Assembly: GCF_003048255.1 (NCBI RefSeq)
Contig: NZ_CP028487.1
Location: 2,852,001 to 2,916,000 of the forward strand
Reading direction: 5' to 3'
DNA: 64,000 bases
From: Yersinia massiliensis
Lineage (GTDB): Bacteria; Pseudomonadota; Gammaproteobacteria; Enterobacterales; Enterobacteriaceae
Position 1 is the stretch's first letter; the number at the start of each line of letters is the position of its first letter. Below the pieces are notes generated by a model. The model did not search any database and was not told where the DNA came from. It saw only the letters and a program-made list of their open reading frames with translations. Shown piece by piece: positions 42,104-52,088 of this stretch. A program made the position numbers and the translations under genes.

Positions 42104-45100
42104 ATGAAAAGAATGTTGATTAACGCAACTCAGCAAGAAGAGTTGCGTGTTGCCCTTGTAGATGGACAGCGGCTGTATGATTTGGATATTGAAAGTCCAG
42201 GCCATGAACAGAAAAAAGCGAATATTTACAAAGGTAAAATCACCCGAATCGAACCCAGTCTAGAAGCTGCTTTTGTTGATTATGGCGCTGAAAGACACGG
42301 TTTCCTTCCCCTAAAAGAAATTTCTCGCGAATATTTCCCTAGTAATTATTCCTCACATGGCCGCCCAAACATCAAAGATGTGTTGCGCGAAGGCCAAGAA
42401 GTTATTGTTCAAGTTGATAAAGAAGAGCGTGGCAATAAAGGTGCTGCACTCACCACTTTCATCAGCTTGGCTGGCAGTTATTTAGTTCTGATGCCAAACA
42501 ACCCGCGTGCTGGTGGTATTTCTCGCCGCATCGAAGGTGACGACCGCACTGAATTGAAAGAAGCCCTATCCTCTCTACAACTGCCTGATGGTATGGGTCT
42601 GATTGTTCGTACTGCTGGTGTTGGTAAATCAGCTGACGCGCTGCAATGGGACTTATCATTCCGTCTAAAGCACTGGGATGCAATTAAAAAAGCTGCTGAA
42701 GGTCGCCCCGCGCCCTTCTTGATCCATCAGGAAAGTAACGTGATTGTCCGTGCTTTCCGTGATTATCTGCGTCCAGATATCGGTGAAATTCTTATCGACA
42801 ACCCGAAAGTGCTCGAGTTGGCAAAAGAACATATCGCCGCATTAGGTCGCCCTGATTTCAGCAGCAAAATTAAGCTCTACAGTGGTGAGATCCCTCTGTT
42901 TAGCCATTATCAAATTGAGTCGCAGATTGAATCGGCATTCCAACGTGAAGTACGTTTGCCATCCGGCGGTTCTATTGTTATCGATACCACCGAAGCTTTG
43001 ACCGCGATTGATATTAACTCCGCACGAGCAACCCGTGGCGGTGATATCGAAGAAACAGCCTTCAATACCAACCTTGAAGCCGCTGATGAAATTGCTCGTC
43101 AGTTGCGTTTACGTGACTTGGGTGGCCTGATTGTTATCGACTTTATCGATATGACTCCTGTGCGTCATCAGCGTGAAGTTGAAAACCGTTTACGCGATGC
43201 TGTTCGTCAAGACCGCGCGCGTATTCAGATTGGCCGCATTTCCCGTTTCGGTTTACTGGAAATGTCCCGCCAGCGCCTCAGCCCATCGCTGGGTGAGTCA
43301 AGCCATCACGTTTGCCCACGCTGTAGCGGCACGGGTACTGTTCGTGATAACGAATCACTGTCCCTCTCTATTCTGCGTCTGATTGAAGAAGAAGCGCTGA
43401 AAGAAAACACCCATGAAGTTCATGCCATCGTGCCGGTACAAATTGCATCGTACCTGCTAAACGAAAAGCGTGAATCCGTTAACGCCATTGAAAAACGCCA
43501 AGGTGGTGTGCGTGCAGTGATCGTACCAAACGATCAGATGCAAACCCCACACTATTCTGTTCTTCGGGTGCGTAAAGGTGAGGAAGTTCCTTCCCTGAGC
43601 TATTTGCTGCCACAACTGCATGAAGCAGAAATGGCGCAGCCGCAGGAAGAAACTACGATTGAACGTAAGCGCCCAGAACAACCTGCGCTGGCGACCTTCT
43701 CTCTGCCGACTGAAGTGCCACCGGAGTCAACGCCGACAGCCGCCGCCACTAAACCTGCTGCGGTGCCACAAGCTGCCAGCTCAGCGACTGCTGAACAACC
43801 AGGCTTCTTTAGCCGTTTGCTCACCGGACTAAAGGGTATCTTTGGTGCATCACCTGAAGCCGAAGTTAAACCGGTTGAAGTTGAGAAGACCGAAGCAAGT
43901 GATAACCGTCGTAATGATCGCCGCAATCCACGTCGCCAAAACAATGGGCGTAAAGATCGTGGGGACCGCACACCACGTGAAGGTCGTGATAACGGCAACC
44001 GAGACAGCAATTCTCGCGACAATAACTCTCGCGATAACAGTTCTCGTGACCACAATGCCCGCGATAATAGTTCTCGTGACAGCAGCTCTCGTGACAACAA
44101 CAGCCGTGACAATAGCAATCGCGAAGGTCGTGATGATCAGCGTCGTAATAACCGTCGCCCGGCTCAACAGGCAACGACATCGCAAGCATCAAATGACATC
44201 GTTGACAGCAATATCGAGCAACGTGACGATCAGCCGCAGCGTCGCGGTGACCGCCAGCGCCGTCGTCAGGATGACAAGCGTCAAGCTCAACAGGATGTCA
44301 AAGCTAATGTTTCTGCTGTCAATGTCGATGAAGCACAACCTGAGCAAGAAGAACGTCAGCAGGTCATGCAACGTCGTCAGCGTCGCCAGTTGAATCAGAA
44401 AGTTCGTATTCAATCTGCAAACGATGAGCTGAATAGTCAGGAAAATGCCTTACAGGTTGCCCCTGTTAGCACTCCTGTGGCTAATTTGCCTGTACCTGCT
44501 GCGCAGGAAGAAGTGAAGTTACTACCTCAAGTGAGTGTTGCTGCAGATGATGACGTAGCTAATGACCGTAATGGTAACAACGAAAATGGAATGCCACGTC
44601 GTTCCCGCCGCTCACCTCGTCACTTGCGTGTTAGTGGTCAGCGTCGTCGCCGTTATCGTGATGAGCGTTATCCAACACAATCTGCAATGCCTCTGGCTGG
44701 CGCTTTCGCTTCACCAGAAATGGCATCAGGTAAGGTGTGGGTACGTTATCCTGTCGCTCAGCCATTTGAACAAGCCGCCTTTGTAGAAAATCCGGTTGAA
44801 GAGCAGTTGCCAATCGCAATAGCTGCAACTGCGGTAGACGCTGCGACAGCAGACGTTGCAGCAGCAGACGTTGCAGCAGCAGAAGTTGTATCGGTAGAAG
44901 TTGCAGCGGTAGAAACAGCGGTAGTTGAAGCAGCCAAGGTCGAGGAAGAAGCGCCCCATGCTGAAACTGCGGTAAATGTCCCTACTGCAATCATAGCAGC
45001 GCCAATCGTTGAGGCAGTAACCACTGCAACTCCTGCTCCGCAGCATAGACAAGGTGGTTCTGCATCTTCAGCCGCAGCCGTTCCAGGCCGTGCACCGATT

Positions 45101-45712
45101 GTTGCCCCAGCAAGCATCGCTGAGCCGGTCGTAGAAACTGAAGCTATTGCAGCAGTTGAAGCTATCGAGGTGAATGAAACAGCGCCTGTTATTGAGGATG
45201 CTATCGCAGCAGAAGCCGTTATCGAAAACACCATCGTGCCAGATGCAGCAGTTGAAGAAAACCAACCGGAAAGCGTTGAGATTGTTGAAGCAACCTCTGT
45301 TGAAGTAACGGCTGCGGAAGCACCCGTTACCGAAGTGGCAGTTGAGGAAACGGTTGCCGATGAACCGGTTGTCGCTGAGTCAGTTATCAACGAAGAGCAG
45401 GTCGAAGAGCCTATCGAGGTTGAAGCTGATGTTACTGCTGAACAAATGGTAACTGAAGCGACTAATAGCACTGAACCTGTCGTGACTGCGGCTCCACAGC
45501 CAGTTATTGCTCATCCTGAGGGCGTACTATTCAAACATTATGCGTCAGCACCGATGACCAAAGCACCAGCACCTGATTATGCGCCAGAAGCGCAAACCAA
45601 AGGTTCTTGGGAACGTCCGGCCTTTGATTTCTCAGGAAAAGGATCTGCAGGTGGCCACGCGGCTGTGACTCAAGCAACAGCGCCAGCGACAAAACCGCAA
45701 TCAGTCGAATAA
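42104..45712 (+). CDS. rne: Ribonuclease E
   Basis: RNase E is the essential endonuclease of mRNA decay and rRNA/tRNA processing and the scaffold of the degradosome. The 1202-residue protein is slightly longer than E. coli (about 1061). The S1 domain lies at about 35-125, the metal-binding catalytic Asp residues in [13 protein letters not shown] and [13 protein letters not shown], and the zinc link in CPRCSGTG (about 404-411). An amphipathic membrane anchor reads [17 protein letters not shown] (about 566). After it come an Arg-rich RNA-binding region with eight RDNSS-type pentapeptides (633-672), a long Ala/Glu/Val-rich linker with AADVA repeats, and a conserved end [17 protein letters not shown]...GHAAVTQ, the PNPase-binding part. 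Confidence 0.98.
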   Translation: MKRMLINATQQEELRVALVDGQRLYDLDIESPGHEQKKANIYKGKITRIEPSLEAAFVDYGAERHGFLPLKEISREYFPSNYSSHGRPNIKDVLREGQEVIVQVDKEERGNKGAALTTFISLAGSYLVLMPNNPRAGGISRRIEGDDRTELKEALSSLQLPDGMGLIVRTAGVGKSADALQWDLSFRLKHWDAIKKAAEGRPAPFLIHQESNVIVRAFRDYLRPDIGEILIDNPKVLELAKEHIAALGRPDFSSKIKLYSGEIPLFSHYQIESQIESAFQREVRLPSGGSIVIDTTEALTAIDINSARATRGGDIEETAFNTNLEAADEIARQLRLRDLGGLIVIDFIDMTPVRHQREVENRLRDAVRQDRARIQIGRISRFGLLEMSRQRLSPSLGESSHHVCPRCSGTGTVRDNESLSLSILRLIEEEALKENTHEVHAIVPVQIASYLLNEKRESVNAIEKRQGGVRAVIVPNDQMQTPHYSVLRVRKGEEVPSLSYLLPQLHEAEMAQPQEETTIERKRPEQPALATFSLPTEVPPESTPTAAATKPAAVPQAASSATAEQPGFFSRLLTGLKGIFGASPEAEVKPVEVEKTEASDNRRNDRRNPRRQNNGRKDRGDRTPREGRDNGNRDSNSRDNNSRDNSSRDHNARDNSSRDSSSRDNNSRDNSNREGRDDQRRNNRRPAQQATTSQASNDIVDSNIEQRDDQPQRRGDRQRRRQDDKRQAQQDVKANVSAVNVDEAQPEQEERQQVMQRRQRRQLNQKVRIQSANDELNSQENALQVAPVSTPVANLPVPAAQEEVKLLPQVSVAADDDVANDRNGNNENGMPRRSRRSPRHLRVSGQRRRRYRDERYPTQSAMPLAGAFASPEMASGKVWVRYPVAQPFEQAAFVENPVEEQLPIAIAATAVDAATADVAAADVAAAEVVSVEVAAVETAVVEAAKVEEEAPHAETAVNVPTAIIAAPIVEAVTTATPAPQHRQGGSASSAAAVPGRAPIVAPASIAEPVVETEAIAAVEAIEVNETAPVIEDAIAAEAVIENTIVPDAAVEENQPESVEIVEATSVEVTAAEAPVTEVAVEETVADEPVVAESVINEEQVEEPIEVEADVTAEQMVTEATNSTEPVVTAAPQPVIAHPEGVLFKHYASAPMTKAPAPDYAPEAQTKGSWERPAFDFSGKGSAGGHAAVTQATAPATKPQSVE
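44000..44119 (+). repeat. 15-bp coding minisatellite in rne (eight units)
   Basis: Eight consecutive 15-bp units encode [35 protein letters not shown] and RDNSN. They lie in the disordered Arg-rich region of RNase E. The unit count is likely to vary between strains. Confidence 0.9.
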
Positions 45713-45740
45713 ATGCAATCGCATTAATCACTAGCATTAA

Positions 45741-45764
45741 AAAAACCCGCTTCGGCGGGTTTTT
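45741..45764. terminator. Bidirectional terminator after rne
   Basis: AAAAACCCGC-TTCG-GCGGGTTTTT is a perfect 10-bp stem with a stable TTCG loop, flanked by A and T runs. It lies between the convergent rne and the monooxygenase-like gene. Confidence 0.95.
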
Positions 45765-45785
45765 CTTGGGCGCGAATATCAGCTA

Positions 45786-46073
45786 TCAGGCTATCTGTTT
45801 TACTTTCTTTATTTCAATACTTTCCAGCTTACCTTCTATCGATTTAACGAAGTCGCCGAAATGTTGAGTTTTATTATGTTTGTCTAATGCTTCATCAGAC
45901 TCCCAACGCTCAAAGAAGACAAAAGAACCTTGTTGACCAGATTCAGCATGGAGATCATATTGCAGATTCCCCTGTTCCTCACGACTTGGTTCTATCACCT
46001 GAAGAACAGCCTCTTTGACTTCATTCACAAACTCAGGTTTAGCCACTAAGCTGGCAATGACACGGACTTCCAT
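45786..46073 (-). CDS. Antibiotic biosynthesis monooxygenase-domain protein (YgiN/quinol monooxygenase type)
   Basis: This is a small ABM-domain protein of the type that includes YgiN and LsrG; relatives oxidise quinols or isomerise signal molecules, but its own substrate is unknown. The 95-residue product starts MEVRVIASLVAKPEFVNEVKE and has the typical ABM pattern VIEPSREEQGNLQYDLH ... FVFFERWESDEALDKHNKTQHF. I chose the ATG at 46073 because GGGAGAAA lies seven bases upstream. It stands alone between rne (convergent) and pyrC (divergent). I do not recall it at this position in E. coli. Confidence 0.8.
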   Translation of the reverse strand: MEVRVIASLVAKPEFVNEVKEAVLQVIEPSREEQGNLQYDLHAESGQQGSFVFFERWESDEALDKHNKTQHFGDFVKSIEGKLESIEIKKVKQIA

Positions 46074-46322
46074 CGTATTTCTCCCATACAGTACATTCAA
46101 TTCGTGTATTTTGCGGCTAATCAACCGCTCATTTTTGGGGTGTTTCTATCCATAGCCCGTCTATAAGATGCCCTTTTTGCATTATTTTCAACTCACCCTA
46201 AGCAAAGTTTTCAACTTACCCCTAACAATCAGATGCATCTTGTGCACTTTCCGCTTATTCTTACACCCCGCCGGAAACAGCACAAAAAACCGAAATCTCA
46301 TCATGACTGCGGAGCCCGTTGA

Positions 46323-47369
46323 ATGACTGCACAACCTCAAACCCTGAAAATTCGCCGCCCAGATGACTGGCATATTCACTTACGTGATGACGAAATGCTC
46401 AGTACCGTGCTGCCTTATACCTCCGAGGTGTTTGCCAGAGCGATTGTCATGCCGAATCTGGCCCCCCCTATTACTACCGTGGCCAGTGCTATTGCGTATC
46501 GGGATCGTATTCTGGCAGCCGTGCCAGCAGGGCATAAATTTACGCCGTTGATGACCTGTTACCTCACTGACTCACTTGATATCAATGAGCTGACCGCTGG
46601 CTATGAGCAAGGTGTGTTTACCGCAGCGAAACTGTATCCGGCTAATGCCACCACAAACTCGAATCATGGTGTATCTGATATCCCGGCGATATATCCCTTA
46701 TTTGAGCAAATGCAAAAAATAGGCATGCCGCTGCTTATTCACGGCGAAGTCACCGATGCTGCAGTGGATATCTTTGATCGCGAAGCGCGTTTTATTGATC
46801 AAGTGATGGAACCGATACGCCGTCATTTCCCCGAGTTAAAAATTGTCTTTGAGCATATTACGACCAAAGATGCCGCCGACTATGTGCTGGCAGGCAATCG
46901 TTTCCTTGGTGCGACCATCACTCCACAGCATCTGATGTTTAACCGTAACCACATGCTGGTTGGCGGGATTCGTCCTCACCTGTTCTGTCTGCCAATACTG
47001 AAACGTAGTACTCATCAGGAAGCACTGCGCCAAGTTGTCGCCAGTGGCTCTGATAGATTCTTCCTAGGCACTGACTCTGCACCTCATGCCAAACACCGCA
47101 AAGAGTCATCCTGTGGCTGTGCTGGTGTGTTCAACGCACCATCAGCACTGCCTGCTTATGCGACTGTGTTTGAGGAACTAAATGCGCTACAACATTTAGA
47201 GGCATTCTGCTCATTAAATGGCCCGCGTTTCTATGGCCTGCCAGTAAACGAGGATTATGTTGAGTTGGTACGCACCCCATTCCAACAACCAGAAGAGATC
47301 TCGTTAGGGAATGAATCTATCGTTCCTTATCTCGCAGGTCAGACGATCAACTGGTCAGTTAAAAGCTGA
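46323..47369 (+). CDS. pyrC: Dihydroorotase
   Basis: PyrC closes N-carbamoyl-aspartate to dihydroorotate in pyrimidine synthesis. The 348-residue zinc enzyme has the metal ligands in [13 protein letters not shown], the carbamylated Lys in [13 protein letters not shown], His in LIHGEVTD and FEHITTKDA, and the catalytic Asp in [16 protein letters not shown] lies eight bases before the ATG. It is monocistronic. E. coli pyrC is controlled by a leader hairpin that answers CTP and by PurR; I could not show either here. Confidence 0.97.
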   Translation: MTAQPQTLKIRRPDDWHIHLRDDEMLSTVLPYTSEVFARAIVMPNLAPPITTVASAIAYRDRILAAVPAGHKFTPLMTCYLTDSLDINELTAGYEQGVFTAAKLYPANATTNSNHGVSDIPAIYPLFEQMQKIGMPLLIHGEVTDAAVDIFDREARFIDQVMEPIRRHFPELKIVFEHITTKDAADYVLAGNRFLGATITPQHLMFNRNHMLVGGIRPHLFCLPILKRSTHQEALRQVVASGSDRFFLGTDSAPHAKHRKESSCGCAGVFNAPSALPAYATVFEELNALQHLEAFCSLNGPRFYGLPVNEDYVELVRTPFQQPEEISLGNESIVPYLAGQTINWSVKS

Positions 47370-47436
47370 GGCCCATTAACGGGCTTTCTACTGCCTTGAA
47401 GATTTTTGGATCAGTCACTTGCAACTCGAATATTCA

Positions 47437-47456
47437 TACTGTATAAATAACCAGTA
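47437..47456 (+). promoter_or_regulatory. LexA box upstream of dinI
   Basis: TACTG-TATAAATAAC-CAGTA has both perfect LexA half-sites with the standard 10-bp spacing. It lies 21 bp before the dinI ATG, so the gene should belong to the SOS regulon. Confidence 0.93.
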
Positions 47457-47477
47457 TGAATATTCGGAGGGCCATAT

Positions 47478-47723
47478 ATGCGTGTTGAAGTGAGCATTGA
47501 TAAGAAAAATCAGTTACCCGCAGGTGCTATCGAAGCGCTAACCAATGAATTAAGCAAACAACTGGAAACGAAATTCCCAGACACAACGACAACTGTGCAA
47601 GTCCGCTATGCCAGTGCAAATAATCTTTCTGTGTTAGGTGGGGCTAAAACTGACAAAGATCTGATCTCTGAAATATTACAAGAAATATGGGAAAGCGCTG
47701 ACGACTGGTTTGACGCAAACTAA
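47478..47723 (+). CDS. dinI: DNA damage-inducible protein DinI
   Basis: DinI binds RecA filaments and tunes the SOS response by stabilising them and limiting UmuD cleavage. The 81-residue product is highly similar to E. coli DinI: an N-terminal strand MRVEVSIDKK, the helix LPAGAIEALTNELSKQLETKFPD, and the acidic C-terminal helix ISEILQEIWESADDWF that mimics DNA. GGAGG lies about nine bases upstream. A perfect LexA box precedes it and a strong terminator follows. Confidence 0.96.
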   Translation: MRVEVSIDKKNQLPAGAIEALTNELSKQLETKFPDTTTTVQVRYASANNLSVLGGAKTDKDLISEILQEIWESADDWFDAN

Positions 47724-47744
47724 CCCACAAGAATGCTGTTTTTT

Positions 47745-47771
47745 GCCGGGGAGTCGCTCCTCGGCTTTTTT
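47745..47771 (+). terminator. Terminator of dinI
   Basis: GCCGGGGAG-TCG-CTCCTCGGC forms a 9-bp stem (one G-T pair) followed by six T, 21 bp past the stop. Confidence 0.92.
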
Positions 47772-47978
47772 ATACTCATTTCTCTGCCATATATTTATTT
47801 CATTTCGTCTCCCACCCTCTCGCTTAATTAATCATCATAAAAAAAATAATTTGTAAAGATTCGTGGATAATCACCAAATTGATTAGCTGTTGCGTATACT
47901 AAAAAAGCTCACTTGATAATGAGCCGCATTGATCCTCGTTAGTCACTCCAGTCAGTAACTACTATATAAGGGGTCTTT

Positions 47979-48233
47979 ATGGACAGAAATGATGAAGTTA
48001 TTCAGACTCACCCGCTTGTAGGTTGGGATATCAGCACGGTAGATGCATACGACGCGATGATGATACGTCTTCATTACCTGTCTTCTATGGATCAACTGCC
48101 AGAAAATGCACTTGTTGATAGAACGCTTTGGTTGACCACTGATGTTGCTCGCCAATTAATCAATATTTTAGAAGCAGGCATCGCTAAAATTGAGTCATCA
48201 GAATATCAAGTTCTTGATCACCGTAAGCATTAA
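47979..48233 (+). CDS. bssS: Biofilm regulator BssS
   Basis: BssS (YceP) is a small protein that affects biofilm formation and indole/AI-2 related genes in E. coli by an unknown mechanism. The 84-residue product shares NDEVIQTHPLVGWDISTVDAYDA and TLWLTTDVARQLINILEAGIAKIES with it almost exactly. The middle (residues 36-48) differs. AGGGG lies eight bases before the ATG. It stands between dinI and solA as in E. coli and ends with its own terminator. Confidence 0.95.
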   Translation: MDRNDEVIQTHPLVGWDISTVDAYDAMMIRLHYLSSMDQLPENALVDRTLWLTTDVARQLINILEAGIAKIESSEYQVLDHRKH

Positions 48234-48272
48234 TTTTTGTCCATTCGCTTATTTTTCAATACTCGCAAAAAC

Positions 48273-48306
48273 AGGCACCAGTGAATATCACTTGGTGCCT
48301 TTTTAT
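48273..48306 (+). terminator. Terminator of bssS
   Basis: AGGCACCA-GTGA-ATA-TCAC-T-TGGTGCCT followed by five T is a 12-bp stem with one bulge, about 40 bp past the stop. Confidence 0.92.
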
Positions 48307-48499
48307 TAATCACTTCCATCGCTATAGCGTTCACATCTCTTTTTCTCCTCTCACTCCCGTGCTATTACTATCGTCCTAATTTTTAATGTTTCTGTCGCCC
48401 TGTTAAATGCATAGTGCAGACAATGGCCACGATAATGACGCGTAACCGTGACAAAATAGATTGAATGAGACAGAAGCGAAATTCTTAAGGGTACAGAAT

Positions 48500-49621
48500 A
48501 TGGATTATGATTTGATTGTCATTGGTAGTGGCTCGGTGGGCTCTGCCGCAGGTTATTACGCGACACAGGCCGGCTTAAAAGTACTGATGATTGACAGTGC
48601 AATGCCCCCTCACCAAGCCGGTAGCCACCACGGAGACACACGAATCATTCGCCATGCGTATGGTGAAGGCGAGAAATATGTCCCTTTAGTCTTACGTGCA
48701 CAGGCGCTTTGGAATCAACTATCAGCTCAAACCGGCGAGTCGTTATTTCAGGCTTGCGGCGTGCTTAATTTGGGGCCTGATAACTCCACTTTCCTGCAAA
48801 ATGCGCAGCTCAGCGCGCGGCAGTATAATTTGCCCGTCGAGTTGTTAACGGCAGAACAGGTCCGTCAAAAATGGCCGGTATTTACCATACCCGATAATTA
48901 CGTCGGCGTATTTGAGCCACAAGCAGGTTTCCTACGCTCTGAGCTTGCGATAAAAACACTGATTAAGGCCGTCACTGAGGCAGGTTGTGGCATTTTATTC
49001 AATTGCCCTGTTACCGCGATTGACCCGACAAATGAAGGGATTGATGTGGTGACCATTGATGGCACTTATAGCGCCAAAAAGGTTGTCGTCACTGCCGGAA
49101 CTTGGGTCAAAGAGCTGCTACCAACATTACCGGTGACAACAATACGCAAAGTCTTTTCTTGGCATCATGCTGATGGTCGCTACAGCGAGGGGAATCATTT
49201 CCCAGCATTTACTGTCGAAACACCAGATAACATTCATTACTATGGTTTCCCCTCACATAATGATGAACTAAAACTCGGTAAGCATAACGGAGGACAGCCT
49301 ATCGAATCTGCCGCACAGCGTAAACCTTTTGGCCGCTATGCCGAAGATGGCACGGAAGTTTTTGATTTTTTGCGCAGTTACTTACCCGGTGTAGGCGTAT
49401 GTCTACATGGTGCAGCGTGCAGTTATGACATGAGCCCAGATGAAGACTTCATTATTGATACACTGCCTGATAATAAAGATATCTTGGTCGTAACGGGGCT
49501 AAGCGGCCACGGGTTTAAATTTGCGACTGCATTGGGTGAAGTTGCCGCTCTCTTCGCGCAAAACAAACAGTCGCCGATTGATATTTCTGCTTTTTCTCTT
49601 TCTCGATTTGAGAAAAATTAG
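48500..49621 (+). CDS. solA: N-methyl-L-tryptophan oxidase
   Basis: SolA is a monomeric sarcosine-oxidase-type flavoenzyme that demethylates N-methyl-tryptophan. The 373-residue product has the FAD motif [17 protein letters not shown], then [27 protein letters not shown], and the Cys that binds FAD covalently in [24 protein letters not shown] chose the ATG at 48500 ([10 protein letters not shown]) with AAGGG upstream. The frame is open to 48461, which would add 13 residues absent from the family. Its neighbours dinI and bssS are the same as in E. coli. Confidence 0.95.
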   Translation: MDYDLIVIGSGSVGSAAGYYATQAGLKVLMIDSAMPPHQAGSHHGDTRIIRHAYGEGEKYVPLVLRAQALWNQLSAQTGESLFQACGVLNLGPDNSTFLQNAQLSARQYNLPVELLTAEQVRQKWPVFTIPDNYVGVFEPQAGFLRSELAIKTLIKAVTEAGCGILFNCPVTAIDPTNEGIDVVTIDGTYSAKKVVVTAGTWVKELLPTLPVTTIRKVFSWHHADGRYSEGNHFPAFTVETPDNIHYYGFPSHNDELKLGKHNGGQPIESAAQRKPFGRYAEDGTEVFDFLRSYLPGVGVCLHGAACSYDMSPDEDFIIDTLPDNKDILVVTGLSGHGFKFATALGEVAALFAQNKQSPIDISAFSLSRFEKN

Positions 49622-49827
49622 CTTCGCAGACACGTATTTATCGGGCTTTTTTAGTTGCGATCAATTAAGTAATAAATTGATCGCAAAGTTATATTTATAT
49701 AGGTAATAACTCATTTTTTGATATAAAATATCACCACATCAATGATAGGTGAAATATTAATTCGTCATTTCCGTCAAAATCAATCGATATTATCGAGTTG
49801 ACGTTTTAGGTCACAGAGGATTACCTT

Positions 49828-49869
49828 ATCCTTGTATGCAGCCAGGTACGGATGCAGTTAGACAAGGAT
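49828..49869 (+). promoter_or_regulatory. Leader hairpin masking the ribosome-binding site of the RcsA-like gene
   Basis: ATCCTTGT (49828-49835) can pair perfectly with ACAAGGAT (49862-49869), and TGCA/TGCA can pair inside the loop. The right arm contains AAGGA, the only good ribosome-binding site for the ATG at 49878, nine bases downstream. Translation may therefore depend on opening this stem by heat, a protein or a small RNA. The fold is by eye, without energy values. Confidence 0.55.
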
Positions 49870-49877
49870 TATGTCAC

Positions 49878-50462
49878 ATGAGAATATTAATTATTGATGA
49901 ATGCTTTTATACCCGATACGGTGTAAATACTTATTTTAATAGCACTGCATCGCTTAACTTAATGGATCTACCTACGGTTGAGAAAGCAACGTTATCCATC
50001 CAAGACTTCGCTCCAGATATAATATTTGTCAACCTCACTAAATATTGTCGGTTCGGTGGGCACTGCCCGTTACTCGAGCAATTTTTAGCTTGTTGCGGTC
50101 ATGCTAAAATTTATATTTATCTGGATGCTTCTTATCCATTCAGTGAAACGCCGATTGCGCTGACGAATTCAGTTTCAATTCTAGCAAAAAGACATTTGCC
50201 GGAGTTGCTACAAAAAATATCTGATATTTCAAATGATATCAGCCAACCTCATATATCCTATCCAAGCTCATTGTTCAGTCCACAAGAGCATAAAGTGATG
50301 TGTTACTGGATGATGGAAATGCCAAACTATCGTATCGCTCGTAAATTGAACATCAGTGATAGTACGGTATATTCACATAAGCGGCATATTACGGAAAAAA
50401 TAAAAGTCAGAAACAGATTAGAATTATGTTTTATTTATAATGTTTTTAAATACCTATATTGA
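49878..50462 (+). CDS. RcsA-like LuxR-family transcriptional regulator
   Basis: This is a 194-residue DNA-binding regulator. The C-terminal third is a LuxR/FixJ helix-turn-helix (FSPQEHKVMCYWMMEMPNYRIARKLNISDSTVYSHKRHITEKIKV). The N-terminal part, MRILIIDECFYTRYGVNTYF, looks like RcsA (xTIIMDLCSYTRLGLTGYL) and lacks a clear phospho-acceptor Asp pocket, so it is probably not controlled by phosphorylation. It may be an auxiliary partner of RcsB or a related regulator. I chose the ATG at 49878, with AAGGA nine bases upstream; an ATG at 49836 in frame lacks one. The region is AT-rich compared with neighbours, and I do not recall a gene here in E. coli, which hints at acquisition. Confidence 0.8.
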   Translation: MRILIIDECFYTRYGVNTYFNSTASLNLMDLPTVEKATLSIQDFAPDIIFVNLTKYCRFGGHCPLLEQFLACCGHAKIYIYLDASYPFSETPIALTNSVSILAKRHLPELLQKISDISNDISQPHISYPSSLFSPQEHKVMCYWMMEMPNYRIARKLNISDSTVYSHKRHITEKIKVRNRLELCFIYNVFKYLY

Positions 50463-50795
50463 AACTCTCTATTAATTTAACCGGTAGAACATCTAGTACA
50501 CATCATCATTAACTAAAGTAGTCGATGTGTACGCTGCTTTAATGCAAAAACACACAGCCGCAATCATATTACTAGAGAGGAATCGACGGTTTAGCGGGAG
50601 ATTAAATTGACGTTAAATCTAATTTTTTATAAGCCGTATTCATATTTCTATCTGTTAGATTTTTACTTTTAAAATTATACCCATAAGTCTTTGTACATCG
50701 CCCTTTTCAAGCACATGATTTTACTCGGCTAGCTTATTGTTTACTAAAGTGAAACTCCCTATAATGGGCGAAAATTTTAGCCGCAGGCAGTCAGA
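50463..50795. other. AT-rich gene-free stretch after the RcsA-like gene
   Basis: No gene is supported here. A 9-bp inverted repeat, GTACACATC (50496-50504) with GATGTGTAC (50524-50532), may end the upstream transcript, although no strong T run follows. The rest is AT-rich sequence that probably holds the promoter of the small downstream gene. Confidence 0.5.
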
Positions 50796-50909
50796 ATGTT
50801 AAATAAATTGCTCTCGATAGTTATCAATAACGTACGAGAACATCTGTTGCTCTATATCTGCTTATGGTTGATTTTATTGGCTTTAGATATTTATTTCTTT
50901 TTCTACTAA
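50796..50909 (+). CDS. yceO: YceO-like small membrane protein (37 aa)
   Basis: This short gene encodes 37 residues, beginning MLNKLLSIVINNVREH and continuing as one hydrophobic helix (LLLYICLWLILLALDIYFFFY). It lines up with E. coli YceO ([34 protein letters not shown]) over the whole length. YceO has no settled function. In E. coli it also lies next to solA, which supports orthology. The ribosome-binding site is weak (AGGCAG), so the start is not certain. It converges on tqsA. Confidence 0.75.
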   Translation: MLNKLLSIVINNVREHLLLYICLWLILLALDIYFFFY

Positions 50910-51001
50910 TCTGTTTCACTGCCCATCTCTATCTATCTCCGTCTGAGGACCTATAAGTACCTATTCGCCCAAGGCCCTCAGCCGGTATTTTCGTGTTTTA
51001 T

Positions 51002-52045
51002 TTACTCAACTTTGGCGGGTTTGCCATCGCTCAGCAAAACTGCAAATTTATAGCCTGCAGGCGTTAACTCAAGCACAATCTTGGCAATAATGGTTAAAGG
51101 CACTGAGAGCAGCATACCTATCGGCCCTAATAGCCAGCCCCAGAAAATCAAGGATAAGAACACCACCAATGTCGATAGACCCAAGCCACGGCCCATCATA
51201 CGTGGATCGATGATATTACCGCCAATCAAGTTTATCAGGATATAACCGCTAGTCACGGCAAGCGCGTCGCCAAAACCATTAAATAGCATTGCCTGAACGA
51301 TGGGAGGAATAGCGGCAAGCACTGAGCCTATATTAGGGATGTAATTCAAAACAAAGGCCAGCAGCCCCCATAGGAAAGCAAATCTAACCCCCATCGCTGC
51401 CAAAAATAGCCAGATAACAATCCCCGTCGCAATACTAATAATTGTTTTAATCACGAGATAATGGGTGACACCATTTAATGCACGTTTGAGGATGGCATTA
51501 CCTTGTTCAGGGTTGTCAAACATCAATTGCATTTTATAAGGCAGTCGTTCGACTTCAAATAACATAAAGACCACAGTCATTAACAGCAAGAATGTGCTAG
51601 CCATTGCACCAGAAAGGTGGCTAAGCAACCGAGTAACAAAGTTCATCGCCATACTGGGATCAACATGTTTCATGATGTCATCTACCGAGAATTCGATATT
51701 AAAACGCATAGCAAATTCTTGCAGGTCACGCATTTTTTCCAGCATCATGCCACGATATTGCGGTAATGAGCGGGCAAATTCATTTAATGAAGAACCTAAC
51801 CGACTGAAGAGGAGTGCCATCAGTAAAATAATCAATGTCACTAATAAGACAATAGCCAAGGTGCGGGGAATTCTTATTTTCTCAAGCAATTTCACTAACG
51901 GATTCAGTACAATAGCGAGGAAGATCGCCAGTAAAAATGGCACAACAATAGGCGATGCAGCCTTAATGCCCGCCATAATGACCACCAGCATTGCTAACAT
52001 CGCAACAAGCCGTAACCCTTGGTTGCCTACCATAGGTGTTTTCAT
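51002..52045 (-). CDS. tqsA: AI-2 transport protein TqsA (AI-2E family)
   Basis: TqsA is an inner-membrane protein that in E. coli exports the quorum signal autoinducer-2 and influences biofilm formation. The 347-residue product has about eight membrane helices and the highly conserved stretches FAFLWGLLAFVLNYIPNIGSVLAAIPP, GNIIDPRMMGRGLGLSTLVVFLSLIFWGWLLGPIGMLLSVPLT. I chose the ATG at 52045 because AAGGA lies eight bases upstream; an earlier in-frame ATG at 52072 has none. It follows trhO on the same strand after a terminator. In E. coli tqsA is elsewhere, and yceI/yceJ occupy this place. Confidence 0.9.
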   Translation of the reverse strand: MKTPMVGNQGLRLVAMLAMLVVIMAGIKAASPIVVPFLLAIFLAIVLNPLVKLLEKIRIPRTLAIVLLVTLIILLMALLFSRLGSSLNEFARSLPQYRGMMLEKMRDLQEFAMRFNIEFSVDDIMKHVDPSMAMNFVTRLLSHLSGAMASTFLLLMTVVFMLFEVERLPYKMQLMFDNPEQGNAILKRALNGVTHYLVIKTIISIATGIVIWLFLAAMGVRFAFLWGLLAFVLNYIPNIGSVLAAIPPIVQAMLFNGFGDALAVTSGYILINLIGGNIIDPRMMGRGLGLSTLVVFLSLIFWGWLLGPIGMLLSVPLTIIAKIVLELTPAGYKFAVLLSDGKPAKVE

Positions 52046-52088
52046 TATCGATCCTTGTTTTGGAATCGCCATTGCTCAACTCAAATGG

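Noticed and set aside
43600..44118. 172-codon antisense frame with LLSREL repeats inside rne
   Set aside because: It is the reverse reading of the 15-bp minisatellite and Arg-rich region of rne, not a gene.
44758..45471. 237-codon antisense frame rich in Ser/Thr/Ala inside rne
   Set aside because: It mirrors the Ala/Glu/Val-rich linker of RNase E on the other strand; low complexity explains the absence of stops.
46198..46216. Possible PurR site upstream of pyrC (AAGCAAAGTTTTCAAC)
   Set aside because: It resembles ACGCAAACGTTTTCGT but needs a gap or several mismatches, so it cannot be supported by eye.
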